A stretch of DNA of 64,000 nucleotides from Mesorhizobium sp. CAU 1732 (GCF_039888675.1 NZ_JBDQQR010000005.1:78304-142303); one strand, 5' to 3'. Counted from the first letter of the stretch, positions 9,216-17,675 are shown. Made by a program: numbers and translations. Notes: generated from the letters alone by a model not told the origin.

Positions 9216-10102
9216 TGGCGAACTCCCCGCACACAACAACAACGGGCTCCACTTCCCGGTTTCCGGAGGTGGAGTTCGGCCACACGGCAGACGGCATGTT
9301 CGCCGCCCGTGTGGCCGACAACGCTTTTGCCATGGCGCCGTGCCGCGACGGTTCTCATTATCTCGTGACGGCCTGGCGGATCGGCAGGCCGATCACTGAG
9401 TGGAAACGCGCCGATTTCTATGGCCATTCCGGCTCGCTCGCCGACGAAGCCGGCTTCCGCGCCAGAGTTCTGGAAAATGCGGAGCATCAGCGTGAGAAGC
9501 TGGCGCTCGGTCGGCGCGAGATCCACTCGAGCGCCTCTACGCCATGGGGCCCGTCTCAGGGCGGCACTGTCTTTGCCGAGGGCATCACCTGCCACTCGAC
9601 CGCCGGCCATGGCGGTTTCCATCTGTCGGCCGATCGTAACCGCAAAGTCCATCCGTCGCTGCGCGCCAATCGCGGTTGGTATGAAGAAGATGAGTGCTGG
9701 GCGATCGTCGCGATCAGCTTCCCTCATCTCTTCACCAGCTTCGAACGGCGTTGCGCGGAATCTACGATGAAGGACAGTTGGCCCGACCAGTGGGAGGCCA
9801 TCACTGGCATAGTCCTTCAGCCGGGTGAATCCCGCACGAAGGACGAGCGCGCCTTCCTCGCAGAACATGCCGATGACTGGCTGGTGCAGTCGGCCATCAT
9901 GTCCGATCCGCATCCGGGCTTCACCGAGGTCATCGCGACCAGAGGCGGTTGCCGTGAGGATGGCGTCGAGCGCCGGCGTTTCCTCGTCCCTTCGTCCGAA
10001 TACAAGATGGGGCGCTTTGGCTTCGTCATCGATACCGGACGTCATGCCGAGTATAGCGATGCGTCGAGCTTTCCGGGCATCCACGGCAAGAGGGTCGCGT
10101 GA
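9215..10102 (+). CDS. DUF7007-like protein
   Basis: The 295-residue product contains GHGGFHLSADRNRKVHPSLR followed by GWYEEDECWAIVAISFP. I associate this signature with DUF7007, a family of unknown function on alphaproteobacterial plasmids; the assignment is from memory. Conserved His, Asp and Glu residues in that stretch could be functional, but no known catalytic motif is evident. There is no signal peptide or membrane segment. It overlaps the upstream gene by one base and the downstream gene by one base (TGATG), which makes a tight three-gene unit from 8742 to 10428. Confidence 0.75.
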   Translation: MANSPHTTTTGSTSRFPEVEFGHTADGMFAARVADNAFAMAPCRDGSHYLVTAWRIGRPITEWKRADFYGHSGSLADEAGFRARVLENAEHQREKLALGRREIHSSASTPWGPSQGGTVFAEGITCHSTAGHGGFHLSADRNRKVHPSLRANRGWYEEDECWAIVAISFPHLFTSFERRCAESTMKDSWPDQWEAITGIVLQPGESRTKDERAFLAEHADDWLVQSAIMSDPHPGFTEVIATRGGCREDGVERRRFLVPSSEYKMGRFGFVIDTGRHAEYSDASSFPGIHGKRVA

Positions 10103-10428
10103 TGGCCGCCCTCGATCCCCGCGCGCGTCTCTTCCGCATGGAGGAGGCACGTCGCCAGACCCAGCATCAGCTCAGCATGATTGAGCGCCAGATCACCCGG
10201 CGAATGACTGCGTTGATCCCGCAATTGCAGCCTAAGCGAAAAGCCTTCCATCGCGGCAGGCCACCCGATCCGGCATCGTTCCTCGAACGCTACCGGTCCA
10301 ATCTTGCCGCGATCACGGCTGAGCGTCAGCACGAGATCGATGCCCTGTCGCGCAAGCTGGCGCGGCAGGAGGACGCGATTGTGGTGTTTCGCAGGCGTTA
10401 TGCGCTCGGAGCTGCTCAAGCCGCTTAG
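10102..10428 (+). CDS. Small basic helical protein, 108 residues
   Basis: ATG 10102 overlaps the stop of the DUF7007-like gene by one base. The 108 residues are rich in Arg, Gln and Glu. Two helical stretches (EEARRQTQHQLSMIERQITRRM and ITAERQHEIDALSRKLARQE, quoted in part from longer runs) could form a coiled coil. I recognise no domain. The tight coupling makes it likely to act with, or be co-expressed with, the two proteins encoded upstream. Confidence 0.65.
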   Translation: MAALDPRARLFRMEEARRQTQHQLSMIERQITRRMTALIPQLQPKRKAFHRGRPPDPASFLERYRSNLAAITAERQHEIDALSRKLARQEDAIVVFRRRYALGAAQAA

Positions 10429-10793
10429 AGGCCTCGACTCTTACGGGTCGAACAAGGCGCTCAACCTCTTTTTTTGATGCCGGTGTCTGTGAGCAGCCCT
10501 TGGCCCTTCTTGCCGGCGGGTTTGCTGCGGTCTGAACCAGCGGCTTGCCGCTTCAAGGCCGCTATCGCGCCGCAGAGCGGCCGAAGCACAGCCGATCTCG
10601 GCAGGGTTACCCCGCGCACTGCGCAGGGACCAGTGAAGAACTGGCCCACGCTTGTCCGCAAGCCAGCCCCGCTCGCCTGTCTGGCTCCGGACCCTGAAGC
10701 GCCCAGCTTGCGCCGGTTCTGTTTGACCGCACCCGCAGGCAAGAAGGGCCGAGGGCCAATCACCTGAAGGGCATCGTCAGAAAGGTAAGCTCA
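10429..10793. other. Intergenic region bounded by a long-range inverted repeat
   Basis: No gene is supported. The stretch contains an imperfect inverted repeat: GGCCCTTCTTGCC at 10502-10514 recurs in reverse complement at about 10738-10750, and GCGGGT and GCGGTC blocks are also mirrored inward with a five-base gap in one arm. The roughly 190-bp space between the arms has short frames on both strands that are not convincing genes. Confidence 0.45.
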
Positions 10794-11381
10794 ATGTCCA
10801 GTTCAACCCGTCAACCCAAGTCCCGCGCCCGCGCTGCGCAGACCCGCAAGGGCACCACGTTGGAAATGGTCCGGCTCTGCTGCCCCGACAGCAACCAGGC
10901 ATCCCTCATCTCCGAAAGCTTCGGGCTCCCTGTCCTCGACAGCGGCGGCATCCGCGAGTTCCACGAGCGCAGTCTGATCGAAGGCGCCGACACCCTCTCC
11001 GAGGGGCTCTCCGACAAGGCGATGCAGATCCATCTCCAGAGGATAGTCGGATCCTATGTCGGCTCGGCCTACGGCGCAGGCCAGTTCTACTCGAAGGCCG
11101 TCTCCGAGGCGAAGGATGCCTCGGCAAGGCTGGCCAACGACGCCCGCGACGAGGATCTCGAAGGCCCCGTGGGCTTCGACAGCGCCGCCCAGCGCAAGCG
11201 CGAGTTCGCCGCTGACATGGGGCTCCAGTCCCACGCCCTGCGCATGGCTGCCGAAGGCGCGGTAGCCGCCTACGAGCACATCGTCGGCGAGGCGTGGAAG
11301 CCCTACGAGCGCCAGGTCGAGAACCCCGGCCAGAGCGTCAGCCGCAAAGCGGCCGAACTCCAGATGGCGGCTCTCGGCTGA
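10794..11381 (+). CDS. Hypothetical protein, 195 residues
   Basis: The frame starts at ATG 10794 after AGAAAGGTAAGCTCA. The product begins with a basic segment (SSSTRQPKSRARAAQTRKG) and continues as an Ala/Glu-rich, probably helical protein ending in SRKAAELQMAALG. I do not recognise a family. Codon use is like its neighbours, with strong preference for C or G in third positions, which supports a real gene. It is followed nine bases later by a stable hairpin. Its place between the DUF7007 unit and ArdC points to the accessory block of the element, but no function can be given. Confidence 0.75.
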   Translation: MSSSTRQPKSRARAAQTRKGTTLEMVRLCCPDSNQASLISESFGLPVLDSGGIREFHERSLIEGADTLSEGLSDKAMQIHLQRIVGSYVGSAYGAGQFYSKAVSEAKDASARLANDARDEDLEGPVGFDSAAQRKREFAADMGLQSHALRMAAEGAVAAYEHIVGEAWKPYERQVENPGQSVSRKAAELQMAALG

Positions 11382-11389
11382 GCCCTTTC

Positions 11390-11411
11390 GGGCGGAGCTT
11401 CGGCTCCGCCC
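11390..11411 (+). terminator. GC-rich hairpin with TTCG loop
   Basis: Perfect 9-bp arms GGGCGGAGC and GCTCCGCCC enclose a TTCG tetraloop, just after the stop at 11381. There is no T-tract, so it may act as an mRNA 3'-end stabiliser or rho-assisted terminator. Confidence 0.5.
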
Positions 11412-11709
11412 ATACATACCCCATCAAGGCCGGTTTCCTTCGGGACGCCGGCCTCTTCGCGTGTCCAGACTGGGATTCAGAATGAGCAGGGTCAACGTGA
11501 CCGCACCGATCGCGGCCGTCACGAAAGCTGGTCCTGCTCCGGTCCTCGTCCCGCGAAACGGCTGCGCCGTCCTTCACTGGCGTTGCGGCCCGCAGGCGAC
11601 ATCTCCCTTCCTTCCGATTGCTCATCGCGGGTTCGCGGACCTGCGGTCCTGCGCGGTCGGACCTCGTGACGGCCGCGATCGGCGCGGCCCCGAACTGGAG
11701 GTCCGGTAA
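11412..11709. other. Intergenic region upstream of ardC
   Basis: About 300 bases with no convincing gene. An 82-residue plus-strand frame ends at 11709, just before the ardC start, but it is Arg/Pro-rich and looks like chance. A second hairpin-like pair (GGCCGG / CCGGCC) sits near 11430-11455. Confidence 0.4.
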
Positions 11710-12636
11710 ATGGACAGGAAGAGCAATAAACCCCGCGTCGACATCTATGCGAAGATCACCGACCGGATCGTCGCGGATCTGGAGAAGGGCACGCGCCCCT
11801 GGGTGAAGCCATGGAGCGCGGCCAATACCGCCGAACGGATCACCCGCCCGCTTCGGCACAACGGATTGCCGTATCAGGGGATCAATACCCTGCTTTTGTG
11901 GTCGGAGACGGTCGCGCGGGGCTTCGTCTCGCCAACCTGGATGACCTACAAGCAAAGCGCCGAACTGGGCGGTCAGGTCCGCAAGGGCGAGACCGGCTCG
12001 ATGGTCGTCTATGCCAGCCGATTCACGCGTACCGAAACCGATGCGCGGGGCGAAGAGGTCGAGCGCGGAATTCCGTTCCTCAAGGCATACACCGTCTTCT
12101 GCGCCGATCAGATCGATGATCTGCCGGCGCAGTATTACGGCAATCCTGCGCCGGTGGCCGATGCTGTCGAACGTATCGCGCATGCCGATGCGTTCTTTGC
12201 CAATACCGGCGCGATCATCCGCCACGGTGGTAACCAGGCCTTCTTCAATCCGCTGCTCGACATCGTCCAGATGCCGCCCTTCGAGTGCTTCCGCGATGCT
12301 GCCGGATATTATGCGACCCTCGGTCACGAGATGACCCATTGGGCTGGGTCGGACAAGCGGCTCGATCGCAATCTCTCGCGCTATAGCAAGGATCGGTCGT
12401 TCCGTGCCCACGAAGAACTCGTGGCAGATCTTGGCGGTTGTTTCCTCGCCGCCGATCTCGGAATAGTGCCCGAGCTCGAACCACGCCCCGATCACGCCAG
12501 TTACCTCGCCAGTTGGCTGACGATACTCAAGAACGACAAGCGGTACATCTTCGCAGCCGCCGCCCATGCCCAGCGTGCCATCACCTATCTGCACGGACTT
12601 CAGCCGGACGCCGAGCAAATCGCGGAGGCGGCGTGA
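11710..12636 (+). CDS. ardC: ArdC-family antirestriction protein (ssDNA-binding plus metallopeptidase)
   Basis: The 308-residue protein has the ArdC layout. An N-terminal ssDNA-binding domain (about residues 8-130) carries the KGTRPWVKPW, YQGINTLLLW and GGQVRKGETG motifs. A C-terminal zincin-like metallopeptidase domain carries GHEMTHWAGSDKRLDR, with the zinc-binding HEMTH near residue 206 and a downstream EELVADLGG glutamate. ArdC proteins of conjugative plasmids protect transferred DNA from type I restriction and can bind single strands during entry. ATG 11710 follows GGAGGTCCGGTAA. Presence with a DarB-like methylase-helicase and traA suggests these genes act soon after transfer. The zinc site looks intact. 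Confidence 0.9.
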   Translation: MDRKSNKPRVDIYAKITDRIVADLEKGTRPWVKPWSAANTAERITRPLRHNGLPYQGINTLLLWSETVARGFVSPTWMTYKQSAELGGQVRKGETGSMVVYASRFTRTETDARGEEVERGIPFLKAYTVFCADQIDDLPAQYYGNPAPVADAVERIAHADAFFANTGAIIRHGGNQAFFNPLLDIVQMPPFECFRDAAGYYATLGHEMTHWAGSDKRLDRNLSRYSKDRSFRAHEELVADLGGCFLAADLGIVPELEPRPDHASYLASWLTILKNDKRYIFAAAAHAQRAITYLHGLQPDAEQIAEAA

Positions 12637-13300
12637 TCTGGCAGGCCGAAGGCCCCGCCTCACGACGGAGTGCTGTCGCAGCGCTCATCCCGTGTGGCGG
12701 AACCGGATCAACAGGCTGTATTGACCGTCACCACAGATGGGGTGGGCCATTCGAATGGCGAAGGCGGATGTCTCCGGCTTGCGAGGGGAAGGCGTTAAAC
12801 CTCATTGAGTTCTCCCGGCACGCCGGACGACATGCGACCGGCAGGCGGATGGTATCCCGGTCTGGTCGAGCGGGGGTCTCGCAGGCGCGCGTGGCAAGAT
12901 GCCGGGAGGCCGGGCTGGAAAGCGTCTGCCTAAGCTGTGTCGAAATGAACGTCCCGACAGGGTGGCCAGTCGTCTCGCCAGTGGTTTCCTGGAGAGGGCG
13001 CAACCAACTGCGTCCTCGATGTGGCTGGTCTGACCGAAGGCCGTCTTCGCTGCGCTGTGTCTCGTTCTAAAGCCCGCAACATCCGTTCGGTACTTTCTTC
13101 CCCTGCCGAAACCACCCCACGCGACAGGTCGCGCGGGGACCCCGGTTTTGCCGTCATTCCCCGCGGAACAAGAAAGACCCGCCCTGGCTGCCCTCCTCTG
13201 CGTTCCGGCCCCTGCGGGGTGCGAGCCGATCGCCTCCGGTCTGTCGACCGCCATCGAGGTCGCGATGGTCGCGGCCCGAGAAAAACACGGAGACGACATC
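12637..13300. other. 664-bp region without a supported gene
   Basis: Several frames open on both strands here (for example 12802-13479 on the minus strand), but all are rich in Arg, Pro and Ser, have no ribosome binding site worth the name and show no recognisable motif. The last 50 bases lead into the DUF736 gene and should hold its promoter. I see no tRNA, repeat array or IS end. Confidence 0.4.
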
Positions 13301-13609
13301 ATGGCTACCATCGGCACCTTCACCTCCACCGGCAACGGCTTCACCGGCGCCATCAAGACCCTCAACCTCAACGTCAAAGCCAAGCTGGTCCGCGTCGAGA
13401 ACCCCTCAGACAAGGGACCGCATTTCCGCATCTTCTCAGGCTCGGTTGAGCTCGGTGCGGCCTGGCAGAAGGTCTCCAACGAGGGCCGCGACTACCTCTC
13501 GGTCAAGCTGGACGATCCGAGCTTCCCTGCTCCGATCTACGCCACCCTGATCGAGGTGGAGGGCGAGGAAGGCCTGCAGCTGATCTGGTCTCGCCCCAAC
13601 CGGGACTGA
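13301..13609 (+). CDS. DUF736 family protein
   Basis: The 102-residue product begins [21 protein letters not shown], the hallmark of DUF736. It continues with the expected beta-rich body and an [25 protein letters not shown] core. DUF736 proteins are small cytoplasmic proteins of unknown function, nearly always encoded on conjugative plasmids and ICEs of Alphaproteobacteria, often near tra genes. The frame is open further upstream, but ATG 13301 gives the family's conserved N-terminus. A GC-rich hairpin (GGCTCCGCC / GGCGGGGCC) follows the stop at about 13625-13646 and may be a terminator. Confidence 0.9.
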   Translation: MATIGTFTSTGNGFTGAIKTLNLNVKAKLVRVENPSDKGPHFRIFSGSVELGAAWQKVSNEGRDYLSVKLDDPSFPAPIYATLIEVEGEEGLQLIWSRPNRD

Positions 13610-13750
13610 TTGCCCCGAAAGAGGGCTCCGCCGCGAGGCGGGGCCTTCGGCCGTTCGAGGCCCGGTGGTCGATGCGTATCTCGGACCGCGTACGGATTGG
13701 CGGGTAATTCCCGCGCTCGATGCGGAGACACGTCAGCGTTTCCCGGCCGC

Positions 13751-14029
13751 TCAGCCGTTGAGAGCGTCCTTGATCGCCTTGGCCGGCGTGAAGATCAGCT
13801 TCTTAGCCGCGGCGATCTTGATCGTAGCGCCCGTCGAAGGATTGCGGCCCTCACGCTCCGGCGTTTCCTTCACCTTGAATTTGCCGAAAGCTGGGATACT
13901 GGTTTCTGCTCCGCTCTGAGCGGCATCCGCGATCTGCTTGAACACGCTCTCGACAACGGATTTGGCCTGAGCCTTGGTCAGACCCTGCTCGGCTGCGATC
14001 TTGTCGGCGATTTCATTGGTTGTGGTCAT
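13751..14029 (-). CDS. HU-family DNA-binding protein
   Basis: The 92-residue product (from ATG 14029) is a complete HU/IHF-type protein. It has TTTNEIADKIAAEQGLTKAQA and the helical dimerisation region. The beta-arm base IPAFGKFKVKETPEREGRNPSTG follows, and it closes with AAKKLIFTPAKAIKDALNG. It would bind and bend DNA without strong sequence specificity, as a homodimer in the nucleoid; plasmid-borne HU proteins can assist relaxosome assembly or reduce the fitness cost of the element. A longer frame to 14062 exists, but MTTTNEI matches the family start and AGAGG lies upstream. It is convergent with DUF736. Confidence 0.95.
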   Translation of the reverse strand: MTTTNEIADKIAAEQGLTKAQAKSVVESVFKQIADAAQSGAETSIPAFGKFKVKETPEREGRNPSTGATIKIAAAKKLIFTPAKAIKDALNG

Positions 14030-14174
14030 GTAAAGTGTGCCTCTGTCCTTAATAGCCCCCACAATCTATGCCGATGAAAGCAGGTTTGGGGAAGAGATTG
14101 CGCGTTCCATGGCAGAGGCAGAAACGGCAAAGTCACAGGCAATAGCCGTACCATCGTCTTGGTTCTGTGCCAGT

Positions 14175-14417
14175 TTATTCCCTATAGCCGCGCCGCCGCT
14201 TTGATCGTTCCAGCTTCGACAGGGCGAGAACGGCGTCGTCCGCTTCGTCGAATGTCTCCATCAAGGATTGACCATTCGTCCCGATACGTCCCCAGTTGCG
14301 GATGACGGAAGCGCCACCGAACAGCGTTGGCTGAATGGCAAGCGAGTAGAACCGCTGCATGTTCTGCTGCGGATCAATACGGCGCATATGAACTGGGCGA
14401 TCACCATCACTGGACAT
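14175..14417 (-). CDS. WGR-domain protein
   Basis: About 80 residues, almost entirely a WGR domain: MRRIDPQQNMQRFYSLAIQPTLFGGASVIRNWGRIGTNGQ with the diagnostic WGRIG, then a helix ending in KLERSKRRRGYRE (described in part). WGR domains occur in PARP enzymes and bind nucleic acid; single-domain bacterial versions are common on rhizobial plasmids, function unknown. The start is uncertain: ATG 14417 is used here, but TTG 14453 and ATG 14387 are in frame. It lies upstream of the HU gene on the same strand, separated by about 145 bases. Confidence 0.8.
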   Translation of the reverse strand: MSSDGDRPVHMRRIDPQQNMQRFYSLAIQPTLFGGASVIRNWGRIGTNGQSLMETFDEADDAVLALSKLERSKRRRGYRE

Positions 14418-14619
14418 ACCCGGAGTCTCGCTTCCTTCGGAAGCGGCGTCCAACGAGTTTCATGAATCGTACCGGCAGGTTCGATTCACGCCGTTGATGG
14501 GTCTTTCTCCGCTCTCTTTCCGGAAGCTCCTCACGCCAGCGTACGAACTATGTCCGGCAATTTGGGATTCCATACTTGTCGATTTCGCATAGATTGGAAC
14601 TCGTGCGAAAGGACTGATC

Positions 14620-15011
14620 ATGACAGAGCATGGTGATAACGACGCCGCTGCGACGGGTCCTCATGGGACACTGCGCGCCATGCCTTTGCTTAAGGTCTCC
14701 CGTTCAGCGCTCTGGAGGCAATCGGCCGCGCCGGTTTCTACGGCGCATGGCATCTTCTCTACTTCGCTGCATGTGCGTTTCGTGCCTTCACCGCCTTCAT
14801 GGTTCTCGCCGCCATCGTCATGCTGCCAATGGCACTTTGCGTATTCGTCAATCCGAACGCCGCCCCCATGCCGTGGTGGACCTTCCTGATGATGTCGCTC
14901 GGCATGATCGCCTTCGCCATCTTCTATTGCAGGTTCCTCGACTGGTTCACGCCGCCCGGGGCGACGGACCCCTTTGGCCGATACCGGCCATCGGTCAGGC
15001 GGAAGTCTTGA
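14620..15011 (+). pseudogene. Small membrane protein gene, apparently frameshifted
   Basis: ATG 14620 follows an AAAGGA ribosome binding site and opens a frame beginning MTEHGDNDAAATG. After about 14690 the convincing coding signal moves to another frame, which after TAA 14691-14693 reads SALEAIGRAGFYGAWHLLYF. It goes on to two membrane segments (AFMVLAAIVMLPMALCVFV and WWTFLMMSLGMIAFAIFY) and stops at 15011. That frame has no ATG, GTG or TTG before ATG 14799. The simplest reading is a one-base indel near 14660-14710 in a gene for a small inner-membrane protein of about 125 residues. If 14799 is the true start, a 70-residue protein remains. The 3' end overlaps traG, transcribed convergently, by 17 bases. 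Confidence 0.4.
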
Positions 15012-16914
15012 CGAAGCGATTCGGACTGGCGGCCGCGTCCATGTCCTTTCTCCGGAAGTAGATCGCCCGTCCGCAGCGGATAGGATCGTGGCCCTGCACG
15101 ATGATGATCTGCTCATCCTTGCGCATCTGCTGGGTGATCTCATGCGGCATGATCAGCGGTCGGCGTTGCAGGTTGAGGCTTTCGGAGCGGCGCGAGCCGC
15201 TGTTCGAATTGCTCCAGCCGACATTGCGCGATTTGCCCTGCACCTCGACGGTCATCTCCCCACATTGCGCTGACACGTTGCGCGCCGTGTCGAGCGCCTT
15301 GATCGCGGCATAGGATGCAAAGGCGCATCCGTCGATCCAGGACGTCGCGCCGTCTTTCCCGAAATGCCGTTTGAGCTGCCCGACCGATTGATACATCAGC
15401 ATCAGCGTGATGCCGTATTTGCGGCCGCGGTCTCGCGCCTCTTCGAGAACGCGCATATAGCCGAGCAGGTCGACCTCATCGAGCATGAACAGAGCGCGCC
15501 GCTCGAACGCGCCATCGGCCTGCGTCATCGCATTGATCAGCGATCCGATGATGACCCGGCCGATGCCGGGATAGGATCGCAGGATCGCGGCGGGGATGTT
15601 GAGGAAAACATCCTTGCCGCCTGCGACGATGTCGGCCGAGCGGAAGGTGCGGCCGCAGACCAGTGCGGCATAGTTTTCCAGCGACAGCCATTGCGTATCC
15701 TTCGATGCGGTCGAATAGACGCCGGAAAATGTCTGCTCGGTCATGTTGGTGAAGACGCCGAGCGTTTCGCGGATAAAGGCGGACTCCGACGTCTCCTGAA
15801 TGTCGCGCAGCATGGCCAGAACCGAGGGCTCCGGCTCGGAGACGATCTGGCGGAGGCTGCGCAAGTTTCGCCGACCGGCATATTCGGGCGAGAGCACGAC
15901 ATGGGCGAGCAGGCCGGTCAGGAGATTGTGCGCCTGGTTCTGGAAGTAGCTGCCGGTCGAGGATTCGAAGCGGGCGCTTTCCGACAAAAGTATATGGGCG
16001 ACAGCAACGATATCCTCTTCCTTGTGCCGGGAGGTTTCGATCCAGTCGAGCACATTGAAGCCCGTCACCGGATTGGCCGGATCGAGCACCATGCAGTCAC
16101 GGCCGAGTTTTACGCGGCGATGCTCGACGACCATCGGCGCAACCTCTGTCGATGGATCGAGGCAAATCAGTGGGCCGGTATAGCGCAGCGCGGTCGGCAC
16201 AACATTGCTCGTGGTCTTGAAGCCGCCCGAGCCGGCAAAGAACAGCATGTGCGTGGAGTCGAAATCCTGCCGGTAGGTCAGAAGCGGGGCCGTGCCGCCG
16301 CTGCCCCATGTCTCCCGGTCGGCCGGATCGAAGGGAATGTCGCGGATGGTTTCCCGGTCGACGCGATAGCGCTCGCCAACGACGATCTCGCCATCGGGCG
16401 GAAACAGCTTTCCCGCCGCCGGCATGGTCAGCCAGTCCGCATCGCCGAAGGTCGCGCGGCGCGCGCGTTTGACGGAATCGGAAACGACGACAGAGAGGCG
16501 GGCCGCGATCGCCACGATGACGAAACCGACAGCGGCAGCAATGACGGCGAAGAAGTCGAGATAGGACAGCACTTCGTCCCATGTCACCGCGCCGCTTTCG
16601 ACAGAGGGCGACAGCCGGGCATATTCGCGCAGGCCGTAAAAGCCGGCGACGCCGAGAAAGCAGAGCAGGCTCATCATCGCCACCGGCCGCCGGCGATGCA
16701 GCGGCAGGGCGAGAACCGTGACCAGCCCCGCAATCGGGCCGAAAAGCAGATTGGGGATCGGCGCGGACCGCAGGAACCAATATGCGTTCGCCGGCGAAAA
16801 CCCGCTCGCCATGATCTGCCAGCGGTATGATGTGATCGTCAGCGTGATCGCCGTGACGGCAATCGGCACGACAGCCCATATCACCGACCGGCTGACTTTG
16901 CTTCGCGACACCAT
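14995..16914 (-). CDS. traG: Type IV coupling protein TraG (VirD4-like)
   Basis: The 639-residue protein has N-terminal membrane segments within about residues 10-140. A VirD4/TraG ATPase domain follows, with Walker A GSGGFKTTS near residue 230 and Walker B RALFMLDEVDLLG near 478. The typical GITLMLMYQSVGQL region follows Walker B. It would sit in the inner membrane and link the relaxosome to the mating channel, using ATP to pump the TraA-bound strand. Gene order (traC, traD, traG transcribed away from traA) matches the Ti-plasmid tra region. ATG 16914 has GGGGGAGA upstream and lies 23 bases after traD. Length is normal for TraG of rhizobial plasmids. Confidence 0.95.
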   Translation of the reverse strand: MVSRSKVSRSVIWAVVPIAVTAITLTITSYRWQIMASGFSPANAYWFLRSAPIPNLLFGPIAGLVTVLALPLHRRRPVAMMSLLCFLGVAGFYGLREYARLSPSVESGAVTWDEVLSYLDFFAVIAAAVGFVIVAIAARLSVVVSDSVKRARRATFGDADWLTMPAAGKLFPPDGEIVVGERYRVDRETIRDIPFDPADRETWGSGGTAPLLTYRQDFDSTHMLFFAGSGGFKTTSNVVPTALRYTGPLICLDPSTEVAPMVVEHRRVKLGRDCMVLDPANPVTGFNVLDWIETSRHKEEDIVAVAHILLSESARFESSTGSYFQNQAHNLLTGLLAHVVLSPEYAGRRNLRSLRQIVSEPEPSVLAMLRDIQETSESAFIRETLGVFTNMTEQTFSGVYSTASKDTQWLSLENYAALVCGRTFRSADIVAGGKDVFLNIPAAILRSYPGIGRVIIGSLINAMTQADGAFERRALFMLDEVDLLGYMRVLEEARDRGRKYGITLMLMYQSVGQLKRHFGKDGATSWIDGCAFASYAAIKALDTARNVSAQCGEMTVEVQGKSRNVGWSNSNSGSRRSESLNLQRRPLIMPHEITQQMRKDEQIIIVQGHDPIRCGRAIYFRRKDMDAAASPNRFVKTSA

Positions 16915-16937
16915 ACCCGGTCTCCCCCTTCCGGCAC

Positions 16938-17201
16938 TCAGCCGTCTGCTATCTTTCCGGAAGCCGGCTCTGACGATGGTTGCTGATCCGGCGCTCCGGC
17001 TCTCGCTGCGCGGTCACTTCGAAATGCCATTGCACCCTTGGCTTTCAGCCTGTGGTGCTCATTCGAGTCCGTGCGGATTGATGCCGCCTCCAGAAGCACG
17101 CCGAGCAGAAAAGCACGGTCTGCCTGTCGCAGACCGGCCTTCACCACCAGACCACCCAGGGTGATCTTTTCCCGTGCGTCCTTCTTCCGGTCATTGGTCA
17201 T
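16938..17201 (-). CDS. traD: Conjugal transfer protein TraD
   Basis: The 87-residue product contains DAREKITLGGLVVKAGL followed by RAFLLGVLLEAASI, the conserved core of the small TraD proteins encoded between traC and traG on Ti-like plasmids. These are thought to be relaxosome accessory proteins that help TraA act at oriT; this protein is unrelated to the F-plasmid TraD ATPase. The start ATG 17201 is chosen because the frame further upstream has no standard start codon after the traC stop (17251). The C-terminal 25 residues are Ala/Pro/Ser-rich. It is tightly packed between traC and traG in one operon. Confidence 0.8.
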   Translation of the reverse strand: MTNDRKKDAREKITLGGLVVKAGLRQADRAFLLGVLLEAASIRTDSNEHHRLKAKGAMAFRSDRAARAGAPDQQPSSEPASGKIADG

Positions 17202-17250
17202 GTCTTTGCGCCGCCTCCGCTCCAGAACGAGAATGCGCTGATCGACCCGC

Positions 17251-17475
17251 CTAAGCAGAAGCGCCTGACGGCTTCTTCGCTCCGATCCGAAATCGGCCGG
17301 CGATCTCCTCGAAAATGGCGTCGAGCTCATTGTCGGGAATATCGAGTTCGGCCAGCCCAGCCTTGGCGGCAGCACGCGCAAAGCGCTCATTGGCCTTTGC
17401 CAGAATAGAGCGGCGCTTTTCGCGCAGTTTCTCTATCTGGGCATCAATCTCTGAAATCGACGATTTCGCGCGCAT
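17251..17475 (-). CDS. traC: Conjugal transfer protein TraC
   Basis: The 74-residue product has an N-terminal helix (SEIDAQIEKLREKRRSILAK) and the LAELDIPDNELDAIFEEIAGRF segment typical of TraC in rhizobial tra operons. It is a small cytoplasmic relaxosome accessory protein likely to act with TraD at oriT. The frame is open to 17559, but ATG 17475 follows a strong GGAAGGA site and gives the family's usual length. It is the first gene of the traC-traD-traG operon, and its promoter should lie in the 17476-17695 region shared with traA and oriT. Confidence 0.85.
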   Translation of the reverse strand: MRAKSSISEIDAQIEKLREKRRSILAKANERFARAAAKAGLAELDIPDNELDAIFEEIAGRFRIGAKKPSGASA

Positions 17476-17639
17476 ATGCTGTTTTCCTTCCGGTCGCAAT
17501 GGCATCAATGCAGCGATTATACCGTGTAGAAACGCATAGTAAAAGATGCTAGTTTTCACCGAGCCGAATGGCTCGTTTCAGGTCTGCGCCCGTTCGGGCG
17601 CATCCCGAGAGACGGCATCGGCCCTTCGGTCCGATCTGT

Positions 17640-17675
17640 TCGAGGGCGCAATATACGTCGCTGAAGCGACATGCT
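17640..17675. other. oriT: Candidate origin of transfer (oriT) nic region
   Basis: Between the divergent traC and traA genes lies GGGCGCAATATACGTCGCTG (from 17644). It overlaps a perfect hairpin GTCGCT-GA-AGCGAC at 17657-17670. On the complementary strand the core reads TGCGCCCT, the core found at nic sites of Ti-type and RSF1010-type oriTs. The position relative to traC and traA also matches Ti plasmids. The exact nick position is not determined from sequence alone. Confidence 0.7.

Noticed and set aside
11338..12663. A 441-residue minus-strand frame opposite ardC
   Set aside because: ArdC on the plus strand has clear motifs including HEMTH; the opposite frame is a shadow.
12802..13479. A 225-residue minus-strand frame spanning the 12.6-13.3 kb gap
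   Set aside because: It overlaps the DUF736 gene, has no recognisable motif and no ribosome site; low-quality composition.
15364..16830. A 488-residue plus-strand frame opposite traG
   Set aside because: Antisense to the TraG ATPase with intact Walker motifs; composition is Arg/Asp/Gly-rich with no fold signature.
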